The notes below the pieces were generated by a model. The model saw only the letters and a list, made by a program, of their open reading frames with translations. It did not search any database and was not told where the DNA came from. A program made the position numbers and the translations under genes. From positions 6,809,501 through 6,873,500 of the forward strand of contig JAUIMM010000135.1 in NCBI GenBank assembly GCA_031769625.1: DNA of 64,000 nt, in the 5' to 3' direction. This document shows positions 12,579 through 24,900 of the stretch, piece after piece. The DNA is from Taudactylus pleione. Its lineage: Eukaryota; Chordata; Amphibia; Anura; Myobatrachidae. Each line of letters begins with the position of its first letter. Within the stretch, counting starts at the first letter, position 1.

Positions 12579-12864
12579 CAGGCCCGCTGAGAGCCACAGC
12601 GGGCCCGGGTAAGAGGGTGTGTGGCCTAATTGTGGGAGGCGTGGCCATGCCCCATTCCCAGCAAAAAAAAGTTTTGCAGGCATAGGAGACTGCTGTGGCT
12701 GCTGCTCAGCAGCCACGAGCAGTCTCCATTGCAGCTCAGCACATGCTGTGTGCTGGGCTGCTGCTGTGAGGGGGGGTGGCACCGGACCCGGGCCCCCACC
12801 AGGCCCCTCAGGAAGCCTGTCACCGGGTAATCTGTACCCGCCCCTCCCCCTCTCGGCGCCCCTG
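12579..12864. mobile_element. hAT-type MITE, 8-bp duplication CTTACCTG
   Basis: Ends are CAGGCCCGCTGAGAG and CTCTCGGCGCCCCTG, and a perfect 8-bp duplication CTTACCTG lies at 12571-12578 and 12865-12872. The interior shares 'cccgggtaa', 'gaggcgtggcc' and CTGCTGTG-rich sequence with copies at 26932, 43758 and the interrupted copy 49345-55351. It encodes no transposase; the 8-bp duplication and CAG...CTG ends are hAT hallmarks. Confidence 0.85.
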
Positions 12865-13075
12865 CTTACCTGTATAAAACCCAGCTCAAGACCTGGTCAA
12901 TTGACCTGAGATTTTTTCCTAGAAGCCTTTTCCAATGAGCCGTGACCTTGGTTGATGTGACAATAACCCGGCTATTAGTGGCAGTGAATATGGGTATCTT
13001 TGAAATTCCATCTAGGCAATCTTTTGTTAAAACCATCAATCGGCACAATTTTTCTGCAAGTGAAAGGTCCTGATA

Positions 13076-15052
13076 TCTGTGCTACACACTATACAATTTA
13101 AATAGAATACAAGCAAAAAATATGGTAGTTGCTCAATCAGCTTAATGACATACTACAGGTGCTTGTAAAGGGTGGGGTTTACACTGAACTACAGAAACAC
13201 TGCAGCTAAATCAAAAAATACTTGAATCCTACATAATAATAGAAATTCAGAGGTATTGGTTACATACATTTGCAAATATATGAATAAGCGCTGGGTCAAC
13301 GTCAAGGCTCCTCTATACCAGCGTCCCTAACATTAAAGGGTTCACGTCCGAGAAGCAAGACACCCCACAAAAATTCCAGCCAAGGACCATCCCCAGGGCA
13401 TCACATGAAAAGGGGAAAAAAGATGATAGTGAAGTGTAAAGGATATATGTGTAAAGATAAATCAATAAGTGTTAATGAAATGTAAAATAATTAAAATGAC
13501 AAAAATAATATACAAATGATTAGAGAAGTGATAAAAATATTCTATGTGAATTAAGTGGTGATGCCATGAGAAAGGTCCAGCCAGAACAACCATGGGGGCC
13601 CCACTCCCAAACGCTCACCCCAAAATAATTATTGCTACATAATAGTAGCACCCACTCTGTGTCATATAATTACAAATTGATGTACTGCATGATAACAGTA
13701 CATGTATGAGCCGAGAGCTAACTTACCTTGGAGGTACCCCAAAAAACCTCCACATGGCATTATAAGGATCAGCACCTCCTCCTAATGCTGACTCCCTTCA
13801 TGCCTCCAAACTGCAAGCAAAAAATATAGTAGTTGCTCAATCAGCTTAATGATATACTACAGGTGCTTGTAAAGGGGCGGGGTTTACACTGAACTACAGA
13901 AAAAAGGAATTTGCCCTCCAGCACACTGCAGCCAAATCAAAAAATACTTGAATCCTTCATAATGATAGAAATTCAGAGGTATTGGTTACATACATTTGCA
14001 AATATATGAATAAGCGCTGGGCCAATGTCAAGGCTCCTCTATACCAGCATCCCTAACATTAAAGGGTTCACATCCAAGAAGCAAGACACCCCAAAAAAAT
14101 TCCAGCCAAGGACCATCCCCAGGGCATCACATGAAAAGGGGAAAAAAGCTGATAGTGAAGTGTAAAGGATAGATGTGTAAAGATAAATCAATAAGTGTTA
14201 ATGAAATGTAAAAGAATTAAAATGACAAAAATAATATACAAACGATTAGAGAAGTGAAAAAATATTCTGTGTGAATTAAGTGGTGATGCCATGAGAAAGG
14301 TCCAGCCAGAACAACCGTGGGGGCCCCACTCCCAAATGCTCACCCCAAAATAATTATTGCTACATAATAGTAGCACCCACTCTGGGTCATATAATTACAA
14401 ATTGGTGTACAGCATGATAACAGTACATGTATGAGCTGAGAGCTAACTTACCTTGGAGGTACCCCAAAAAACCTCCACATGGCACGATAAGGATCAGCAC
14501 CTCCTCCTAATGCTGACTCCCTTCATGCCTCCAAACTGCAAGCAAAAAATATGGTAGTTGCTCAATCAGCTTAATGACATACTACAGGTGCTTGTAAAGA
14601 GCGGGGTTTACACTGAACTACAGAAGTGAACCCCTTAATGTTAGGGACGCTGGTATAGAGGAACCTTGACGTTGGACCAGCGCTTATTCATATATTTGCA
14701 AATGTATGTAACCAATACCTCTGAATTTCTATTATTATGTAGGATTCAAGTATTTTTTGATTTAGCTGCAGTGTGCTGGAGGACAAATTCCTTTTTTCTG
14801 TAATTTAAATAAAATATCTGGTAAATTTCACACTGAATTTGCATATGTACCCCGACAAGGATGAAGAGGTAATCCGGAAAAATCAAAGGAAAAAGGGGCA
14901 GATTATCGGAACCTTGTATATGATTCTTCTGGCAAGTCTGACCAACATGATAATCAAAGGAGAGCATTTGTGACCGTTTTATCGGCAAAATGCCTACACA
15001 TTACACAGAAAAACAGGCCGAATAATTGTATAGGGTGTACCTAGCTTTAGTG
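13076..15052. mobile_element. MITE split by a 1.7-kb insertion
   Basis: Left piece at about 13076-13103 (ACACTATACAATTTAAAT) and right piece at about 14803-15052, ending as the inverse of CTAGGTACACCCTATACAAT. Together they resemble the ends of the MITE at 9774-10105. The two pieces are separated by the composite repeat at 13104-14802. Confidence 0.55.
13104..14802. mobile_element. Composite insertion: two 0.7-kb direct repeats plus inverted tail
   Basis: The 8-bp sequence ATTTAAAT lies at both borders (13096-13103 and 14803-14810), consistent with a target duplication. Inside, a unit beginning AAGCAAAAAATAT starts at 13111, 13815 and 14540: two nearly identical tandem copies (704 and 725 bp) and a short third. 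From about 14625 to 14790 the segment seen near 13190-13345 recurs in inverted orientation ('ggacgctggtatagagga', 'gcgcttattcatatatttgc'). It encodes nothing recognisable. Another copy of the family lies at 23396-23880. Confidence 0.7.
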
Positions 15053-16582
15053 TTGCTAGACTGACAAAGAGAGCTGTTCACCCCACTTCTTATGTTCCGA
15101 AAGAGAAAAAGCAGCATGCAGTCCTTTTTGGACAGTGAGTCCAGTACACACTGATTGCTTACCCTCTGTTACTTTGTTTCATTCTTACACTCTCTCATCT
15201 GCCTGCAATATACTTTTCCACACAAATGTTACTTTACAATGGCAGCTAAGAGAGGGAAGGATCAGTTTACATGCAATCAAAAACATTTGAGATCTAAAAC
15301 ATCTGGATACCAGATTGTGCTGGGAGGAACCAAGGGCAGTGACATCATGAGGGGTGTGTGGCCTGCATACCGGTGTCAACCTCAGAGGGGGTGACACCAA
15401 AATGCCACCTCCTATGTAGTGACAGAAGCTGGTTGCTGCAGTGTGACATTCTCCTGCAGCACCCAGCTCCTGTCATAGAAGAACAGCCAAAAGTACAGAC
15501 TGCCCAGTTTCCGGGGGCAGCCCAGCATCTCTGGGGATACTTGGCTGCCCCCAAAATGATGTTATCAGGATCCCCCATGAGGCCACACACCCTTGTTTAG
15601 GGCACACCTTTTTTTCGACTGCAGGGGTATCGATGACGTCTCTGACCAAGGGGTCTATTTACTTAGTCTTGGATGGAGAAAAAGTGAATAGAGATAAAGT
15701 ACCAGCCCAACCAAACTGCCATTTCACAGGCTGTGTTGGAAAAAATGACAGTTAGGTGCTGGTTGGCTGGTACTTTATCTCTGTCCACTTTATCTCCATC
15801 CAAGGCTTAGTAAGTAGACCCTCAAGTCCTGTCTCTGTTGGCCCAATTTCCAAAATCTTGATCCTGCCAGATTCATCTGATTATAGCACTCATCTCTAAA
15901 GTCTATTTATGAAGCTCAATAAAGCACTATCTCTAGTAAAACCAGATGTAATGGCAGTCTGGCATCACCTGGGGTCTCTGGCAATAGCTTCAACACTTAG
16001 GGAAGCCTACACTGCATTTAGCAAGGAGAGTCAGAGAACAGAAATAATGCATTGCTCAGTTGCACTAGTGAATTTATTAAATTGGCCAAAAAGAGTTTCC
16101 AATGCGGCAGTAAATAAATATTTATAATTGGCCAAAATTGTTAAATAGGCTACTCTAACTACTGTTAACAGTTTTTTTTTCCCCATTTTGGCAAATATGC
16201 TTTTTCATTTTGTAAGGTATTTATATAAATGATTAGAAAACAGAGAATAAATGCATCTTGTTTGAAATTAGTGTTAACGAATGGAGGAACTGTATGTTAC
16301 ATGATGTTTTCTAATTGTGTAGAATATGATACAATAATTATGTTATTGAGTAAAAGATAATAGCATTGTTATTCTGTAATAAACAAATGTTAAATGAGTC
16401 AAGTGCTAGTTAGACTACCAAAGCAAATACCTGATTCCTTTAGATTAAAATGGTTATATTTGTTGCACATGATTTATATATACAGTAATGTGACAACCAT
16501 TTTGTTATAACTGTTGATTGGCATGACAAGGGGGAAGAGTGATAAACTACCAGTCACTCAGCTCCTATCTGTCATGTTACAG
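14803..16582. other. Region downstream of MS4A, no further gene
   Basis: Besides the split MITE end and the MITE at 15650-15822, about 15305-15600 holds a piece with inverted ends ('gaggggtgtgtggcc' and 'ggccacacaccc') that is probably another non-autonomous element. No coding region was found. A minus-strand AATAAA (plus-strand TTTATT at 16073-16078) is a candidate polyadenylation signal for MS4A. Confidence 0.4.
15650..15822. mobile_element. Palindromic MITE (GGGGTCTATTTACTTAG ends)
   Basis: Left GGGGTCTATTTACTTAG is inverted as TAAGTAGACCC on the right. Inner arms 'gataaagtaccagcc' and 'ggctggtactttatc' form a long hairpin around CTGTCA-type sequence. It is related to 57870-58014. Confidence 0.7.
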
Positions 16583-16780
16583 GCTGAGGGCATTATTTAA
16601 TAAAAAGTGTTATAATTCACAATGAGTGATAAAATTTGTTGAGTATGATAAATGGTGCTCCAGCCAATCAGCTCCCAACTGTCATTTTTGTAACAGATGA
16701 CAGTTGGGAGCTGATTGGAGAGTGATAAACTACCAACCAATGTATCACTTTCCAGAGCTTAGTACATCTGTCCCTTGGTG
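16583..16780. mobile_element. Foldback repeat in the presumed MS4A 3'UTR
   Basis: A perfect 21-bp inverted pair lies at 16664-16684 and 16698-16718 (CCAATCAGCTCCCAACTGTC and its complement) with a 13-nt loop, inside a longer imperfect palindrome around 'gataaatggt' and 'agtgataaac'. It starts 20 bp beyond the MS4A stop codon, so a normal 3'UTR would include it. Related hairpins are at 17469, 15650 and 57870. Confidence 0.7.
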
Positions 16781-16799
16781 TATGATTGAAGGAATCCCA

Positions 16800-16916
16800 T
16801 TATTGTGCTGGTCTGGCATTTTCATCTTCTTGGAACATATAAGGAGGTGGTGCTTGGGGAACTGAAGAGTTGCCTGGAGGCGTTGAAACTATAAACTCCC
16901 TCTGAATCACAAATAC
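16800..16916 (-). CDS. ms4a-like: MS4A-like coding exon 6 (C-terminal tail, stop)
   Basis: The acceptor reads 'accattgcag' followed by GTATTTGTG, phase 0. It encodes 38 residues (246-283), starting [14 protein letters not shown] and ending ENARPAQ, then TAA at 16802-16800. The tail contains APPPYMF, a PPxY-type motif placed like the proline/tyrosine motifs seen in the cytoplasmic tails of some MS4A proteins. Confidence 0.88.
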   Translation of the reverse strand, partial: VFVIQREFIVSTPPGNSSVPQAPPPYMFQEDENARPAQ

Positions 16917-18870
16917 CTGCAATGGTAACAGTGATACTGTATTACTGTAGGTCATTAAATGGTTGTGACTAATTAAATTAAGAAGTGCCACCCTCATTAA
17001 TAGCCAAGAATATTATAAAATGTATAGTAGAGACAGCCAAACTGTGAATATTATGATGTGAAATCAATTATTTCTATAATGTATTTAAAGTTGTGCCCCA
17101 AAAAAGTTTTTTTCTCTTTTGGATATCCCTGCAGACGCCTTCTTCAGGTTTCTTGTGGGAGTATTCTTTCAATATGTATTTACAGTGTTGTTAAACCTGG
17201 GGAGCACCACTAACAACTTTGGATTCTATATATGAGATAATTTTTGTCTCTATATTTATTAATAGTTGGTTTTGATAACATGATAATCATGCCTTTCTGA
17301 TATTCTTTTTTGTGCCTGTGCAGGATATTTCTGTTCTGTGTACCCCAAAATCTAACATTATACTCAGCCCTATTTATGAAAAAAAGAGTTCCCAAAGAGC
17401 AGTTGGCCGACAGTCTCTCCACCTTGCCTGCTGTCTTGGATAATGCAGTGGATGTTCTTCCTAACACTATTTCTCATTTGTCAATTAGTTTTATCATTCA
17501 TAACGAGTGATAAAACTCGCTGTGTATGATAATGGTGCTCCAGGCCAATCTACTCCAAACCGTCATTTTTCAAACAGATGACAGATGGTAGCTGATTGGC
17601 TGGAGCACCACTTATCATACAAAACAAGTTTTATCACTCGCTGTGAATGAGAACACTAGTCGATAAATAAGGCCCACTGTATCTAAAGCATTCTGACAAT
17701 ATAGCACTGACCACAACCATCTCATTATGTCCTTACCGGGGAGATGTTTGATGGCACCTGTTCTAGAGCACGGCACCCGTATACAGAAACAGAGATGGAC
17801 ACACAGAACACCAGTAGATTCATAATAAGAAGGACTGCAACAATGCCATATGCACCAGACTGAAAAAAACAACAACGAAAATCACATCTTATTATAGTGT
17901 CATTGAATCATCAGATACGATCATAATTGGGTTACCATACAATGGAGTCTCAGGATACAGTTACTCTTTGCCTAGTTGGACAAACAACAAATATGACAGA
18001 GAGGATCGGATTAATGTAAACATCTAAAAGACACAGTGACAATGAGAGAATCCCTGGAATAGATGTTCATTTGGTACATAATAGTTGAAATGTGGGTAAC
18101 AATAGTAAATTATGGAAATAGAATTATAATGTGTCAGAGCATAGTTGTATCCTATTGTATTTTCAAGTGGTAGGGCAAAAAGGACAAAAATAATCAAAGT
18201 TACTTGGTTCATTGAACCATCAGAAAAGAAAATCAGCTGCTCCTGATCTAATTCTGAGATAATTTAGGGAACACCAAGCCCAGTTTCTACTCATATATCA
18301 TGATTTAGTGTTGCATATTGGTTGCAACAATTATACATAATGTGCATTTGCTACAGTAAGGCTGACTGAGTTTGTTAATGGATAGTTGATAACCAATACC
18401 TTCTAAGATGTCTGCCTCATCTTTTATTTGCTGCATAACACTTCTATAAAACAACAGAGTCTGCATCTTTCAATAATTAAAGGATTGCCTTTCTCCACTC
18501 AGATTAGCACTAATCCATTGTCACCCTCTTCCTTTAGAGGAGAACACTCCATACTGTAGCTGCACATTCACTTCACTGAATTCAACATAGCATGGTTCTA
18601 CAGGCAACACAAGGTCTTAGGGACTATCCACCACACCTCAGGAAAAAATCCTCTTGTCACAGTGGTGGATCTAGCCTTTTGAATTTGGGAGGGGCGTTTT
18701 AATGATAATAACCCTGACTCCTCCTTTATTCTATCCTGGCACGACCCCTTTCTGGTCCCAATTCCTCCCCTTGGTGACTTATACTGTCACCACTCTACAG
18801 TGAACCACTCTACAGTGTGCGGCCAGGGGCAAATGCAGGATTCGTAGGAGCAGGTTTTTTATATACTGTG

Positions 18871-18904
<34 letters not shown>

Positions 18905-21900
18905 CATACATATATATATATTAGAGATGTGCGCCGACCCTCGTGTTTTGGTTTAGGTTTTGGATCTGTATCTCTGTATTTTGTTAAAAAGCTAAAATCA
19001 CATAATTTGGGCCTGTTTTTGTTCCTACTGTATTATTAACCTCAGTAATATTTATTTCCAGTAATTTCCAGTCAATTTTGATCACCTCACAGCTCACAAT
19101 ATTGATTATTTCATCTAGTTTAGAACCAAAAGGTTGCATCCAGCTAGCTGGCTGACTAAGCTAAGTGACAGCAGTGGGCAGCACTAACATGTGGCAGTTC
19201 AGGTTTGAGCATGGCACAGAGTGGCATTGCAGTGGTAGACAGGAAGACAGTTTAATAAACTATATGACCCTTATGAATTTTAAAACCAAGAATGTTTTCC
19301 TTAACTAGGTCAGAGGCATGACGGAGTTGGAATGTTTATGGACTGAAGACAGGGAAAGAACGGAAGGATTTATTCATTTTTTAATTTAATGCTTTGATTC
19401 TTAAAACTTTGAGGGAAGATCAATCTAGGATTGATGGAGGAGGTTTTTTAATTTTTCATACATCATAATCTAATAATAAAAATGAGGTGGCCTTGCTTGT
19501 GGAGGTTCTGCTAGAACATACTGTAAACAGACATTTACAAGTTTGTACTCAGGGAGGTTGTTAGGGATAATGGGACCAAGACTTGCTGGGCCTACTGAAA
19601 GCTATTTGTCAACAACAGGTGGCGTGCTTCAGGTTACCTCAGCCTGCTTTACGCACTGTATGTACCATGTAAATATGTATCTTTGTAACCAATATACACA
19701 ACTAATTTTTGTATTAAACATATTTGCAGTGCACTTTATTGCACACATGCCTGCAGGAATATGCTCTGTGCTGCTTCTGTTCATATTTACCCACCCCATC
19801 AATTTGGTGGTTCAGAATTTTCTTTAAAAAAATGAAAGGGGCATACAGAAGATGCTGTCTGTTTCCATTACAATTTCTGGACATTCATAAACTATAAAAT
19901 TAAAAATGTCAGGCAGCAATGCCCCAAATAGCACATAATGCAAAGAAAAGAGGTGCAAGATGGAATTGTTCTTGGGCTCTCCAACCCACCCTTATGTTGT
20001 ATATATGAATCAGGACATTCACAGTTTAACAAACCAATCACTTCAGCGACAGGGACCTCCACAAAACAAGTTGCCAATGCACAGTGGACATTGGTGGTAA
20101 TGATCCCATGCACAAACTGGCTTTACAACATAGGTAAAGATCAGATGTCATAATCGTCATTCCCATAAGTGTGTACATCCTCTTCTTCACACAATATTAA
20201 TTTGTCCCCGCTGGAATCCACCATTACAGATGCTTCAGTATTATTTGGACTTAAGTGCTGGTAAAAATCTTCCTCGTGGAATTTGTAATTCATTCATTTC
20301 GATGAACATCATCTTTTACACATTTTGGGGAAGTTACCTCCTATGCCGAACACTGACAAGGTTCCCGGCTGCGCTGAAAACTCTTTCAGAGTACACACTG
20401 GAGGGTGGGCAACTTAACTAAAGCAAAGCCAGTTTGTGTAATGGACTCCAAATTACCTCTTTTACCTGCCAGTAGTGAAACAGACTGTCTGATATGCCTA
20501 TTTGGATGCTATCCCTAAAATAGACATCCACCATTCTCTGAATGGTGACCATATCAGACAAAGTCACGGTAGACATGTAACTCATTGTAGGCAGTTCTTT
20601 CAGACCCAACCAGATGTCATTAGATTTTGCTGACTGATCTGCATCACCACCAGCAGTGGGTCTCTTAGGAAATTGTAGTTTTTTCCAGGCAGCTGTAGAA
20701 ACTGAAGGATCAGATGCTGCCATGTCAAGTGCCGCTTGAGCTGACAATTTTTTCACCACCAGCTCTTTGCATCTTTTCAGATTTTTGATCCATCGGAAAG
20801 AAAGACACAAGGTATGACTTAAACCTAGGATCAAGTATGGTCGCCAAAATATAGTGATCTGATTTCAAGAGATTGATGACCCTTGGATCCTGTCATAGCA
20901 AATGAAGGGCTTGATCTACAAGTCCCACATACTTAGCGGAATCACTCCATTTCAGCTCCTCATTTAGTTTCTCCAGCTGCTTTTGCAAAAGTCTGATTAG
21001 GGGAATGACCTGACTCAAGCTGACAGTGTATGAAGTAACTTCACGTTTGGCAAGTTCAATGGGTTTGAGAACCTTGCGCAACACGGAAATTATTCTCCAC
21101 TATGCTTGACTAAGGTGCATTCCCACTTCTTTCCCAATGTCATAGGACGTTGTGTAGCCTTGGATGGCCTTTTTCTGCTCCTCCATCCGCTGAAGCATAT
21201 AGAGGGTAGAATTCCACCTAGTTACTGCCTCTTGCTTCAGCTGATGGCAGGGCAAATTCAACAGTTCTTGCTGGTTCTGCAATCTCCGACACCGTTATCA
21301 TTAGACGTCGTTATCATTCATTCGCCTGCAAATCTCGCTTAGTGGATACGCACCTTAACATGTCTCTTTTTTTCAGTTAATTTCCAAGCAATGTTTACTT
21401 AACAGTCTGGCATTCAGGAATCTTAAAAGAACTTTTACTCTGCAACAAGGAAGTAATTTAACACATGACCACAGATCTTCCCACCACCAGAATTGTCACA
21501 TAATACCACCACCAGAATCTTTACATGATACCTTCATAACACCAATTAAATGGTTCGTCCAAAAGCTTTACAAATTTGATTAAATAATAACCCACCACAA
21601 TTTGCCCTCAACTTGCTGCTAATATGGAAAATGTATTTGAAGGTTTAATGGATGAATACTTTCATTTGTAGTTTGTTTTTCCTTGTTAGAAACAGATGTA
21701 TAGTAGGAGCTCTATAGGTGCATATACACTAGCAGATGGGGTAACGACAGTACGATTACTGCATCGTACTCGTACAGTCGTTCCTGATCCCCTGTAGTGC
21801 CTACACTGAACGATATGTCGATCAGTGCAGACACCCTCCTTCGTCCCCGAACATGGCCAATCTGTCGTTAACAACCATCAGGAGCGCGCATTGCTGGTTG

Positions 21901-24900
21901 TTTCCGACATTATATTGCACGATTTGTGCACAATTAATGAGCGATTGAATGAATATGATGTCGTAATCGTTCAATCGCTCATTTATATCTGGTAGTGGAT
22001 ACGCGGCTTAGGAGTTCTTGCTCTGAGGTCCTAGTCCAGAGGTTCCCAAATGTGGTCCTCAAGGCACTCCAACAGTACACATTTTGAGATGTCCATGGTT
22101 GAGCATAGGTGGTTAAATCAAATTGACTTATTGACAAATTAAGTAATTACATAATTACTGTGGTCAAGCAAGGATATCCTTAACACCTGCACTGCTATAG
22201 TGCCTTGAGGACCGAGTTTGGGAACCTCTGTCCTAGTCCATCAAATATACCTACACCTAGCTCTCTTTAAGGCTCAATAGAAAAGCAGTCATTACAAAAT
22301 CAATGGGAACACAAATTGTGGGACCAAAGCAGGTGTTGAAGAACATAATTCATTGCAAATGAATGCAAAATGCAAAAAACATGGGAGATAATCAATGCAG
22401 TGGAGGTTGACAGTACTTTCCATTCACTAAATCTTCCACCTGACAACCAAAACAAATGTTAATGGGTATGATGTATCAAGCAGTGAAAAGAGTGGAAAAC
22501 TGGACCAGGTGGAGAAGTTGCCCAATCAGCTTCTACCTGTCATTTTATAGAATGTTATATGAAGATTAGGGGTATACAGTATTTACTAATGGTCGATTTA
22601 AAATAAATGAAAATCGATGTTGTGTTTCTGGGACTAAATTACACATTTACTAGTACGTAAAAAACAAATAATAAATTGTCTGTTAGTAAATCCATGATTT
22701 ATCCCCATAAACATCGATGTTGATCAATTTTCATCAACTTTAATTTGACCATAATTGATTAATATTGACATTTAGTAAATATATACCCTTTATGTACAGT
22801 AAATTGCAGTTCTAATGAATGCTAATTAACATGTCTGAGAAGTTGTTACAGTATTCCCTAGAACATTTATGTTTATATACATTTACACAAGTTACCTCTA
22901 ATGTTAAGTTTTATTGTATTCCTAATTTAGCCATATATGTACATCTTCTGGCTTCTATGTAGCATGCTGTCCCCGTTCATAATTTTACACCTGCTGTACC
23001 TTCCAAAATGTTGTGTGGTCACATAATAGTGTATCATATACACAGTGTAATGTGCACAGAGGCCCAGCAATAATTAGAAACACTAAATAAAATAAAATAG
23101 TTTCAATACCTCAAATTAAAATGTATTATTACCCAACACTCCTGGTGATTATAATGATTATTATTTACTCTGTATATAACTAATAATAATGATACGGATA
23201 CTGAACAGACACTGTACTTCTACGGGCTCACTGCTAACAGTCAGCATTGCAGTTTATTGTGTATCCTGATCCACTATAATGTAATTGTCACTGGAATTGT
23301 TGTGTAGTAAAGAAGAAAAACTGAAACACAAATGAAAAATTAATTAGGGACAGTAGGTGTATTAAAAGGGAAGTAGTCAACATTCCTTTAAAGGTATTTT
23401 GCTTTTTTTTTGCAGTGTGTTGGGGGAAACCTTTTTTTTTTCTTTTCCCTGTAGTTCAGAGTAAACCCCTTCCCTTACAAGCACCTGTGAAATACCATTA
23501 AGTTGATATGAGTAACCACTATTTTGTGTTGCTGTTCAGAGAGGCATGGATGGGACAGGCATTGGGAGGGTGTGCTGGTTCCTGTATTGCTATTTGGATG
23601 TCTCTGGGGTACCTCCTAGGTGAAATGGCTCTCAGCTTATATATATTTATATATGTGCTGTTATTATCATGTAGGACAACAGTATGCCATTATATGACCC
23701 AGAGTGGGTGCTATTATTATGTAGCGTTAGGGACGCCGGTATAGTGGAGCCTTGACGCTGGCCCAGCGCTTAACCATAAATTTGCAAATGTATGCAACAA
23801 ATACCTCTGAATTTCTATTATCATGTAGTATTCAAGTTTTTTTACAGTGTGCTAGGGGAAACCAATGTTTTTCTACCTGGGTAATAACAAGAGTATGAAC
23901 CAATCACCAGCTGAGGAGAGGACCAGCCCCTCTGATGATAATCAATAGCAGCTGCATGAAGGCACATACAGCTAGGCCTTGGCTGTCAAGTTAATTCAGA
24001 ACCAGAATGCCCTGTGGCCACCCAGCGTCTCAGTCGCTTAACAACCAGCACGACCAGCGGCCCATGCGGCAGTGTGATGCGGTGTACCAGTTTCCCAGCA
24101 ACAGCCGGAGCCATGCTGGCAGCTCTTAACACATATACTGTAAGATCGTTTAGAATATCAATAGTACTTACACTGACATAACATTTATGGTAGTTGTAGT
24201 CATAGTAGATGCAATTTATATAAACAAAATCTATACAGTTTAGGATTATTCCAATTAAACTTGAAAGGGATGAGATGATATTAAAGGCAAGTGACCCCTT
24301 GACCTGCAAAGCAGAACAGAAAAGGTAATTCAATTAAAAAGACATGCAAAAGAACATTGATTTGCTATAATCCATAGTATGACTGCACTGAATTACATAC
24401 TTGATGTAATTGAAATATTTAATTACAAACTTTTTCATGCTAGTCTATAGCCTCTTTTAAGAAGTGTTTACAATCTGATATACAGTATATTGGGCCCAAG
24501 CATACAACATGGTACATACCTGTGAGATCCAATGATGCCTGGTTCCTGATTGTTTTGGGTTGGGTATGGGATCCCGGTGGTCTGGATGCCGATGGTCAGA
24601 ATAACAACAGTGGCATCCCGACAGTATTCAGATTCCAGATATAATTTAATAAGTGTCCATTCCTAACCCTTACCCTGACCTTCCCCCTAACTCCCCTTTC
24701 CAGCAGCCTAACCCTCCTGCAGTCTAACTCTAACAATCCTCTCCTGCAGCCTAACCCTAACCTTCCCCCCAGTGACTAACCCTAATCCCTAAACCTAACC
24801 CTTGCCCTAACCCTAATAATCACCATTGGGATGTCAGCAGTCGGGATTCTGGAGCCGGGATACAAACTGCTGTCGGGATTCCAGCTCCAGGATTCTGACC

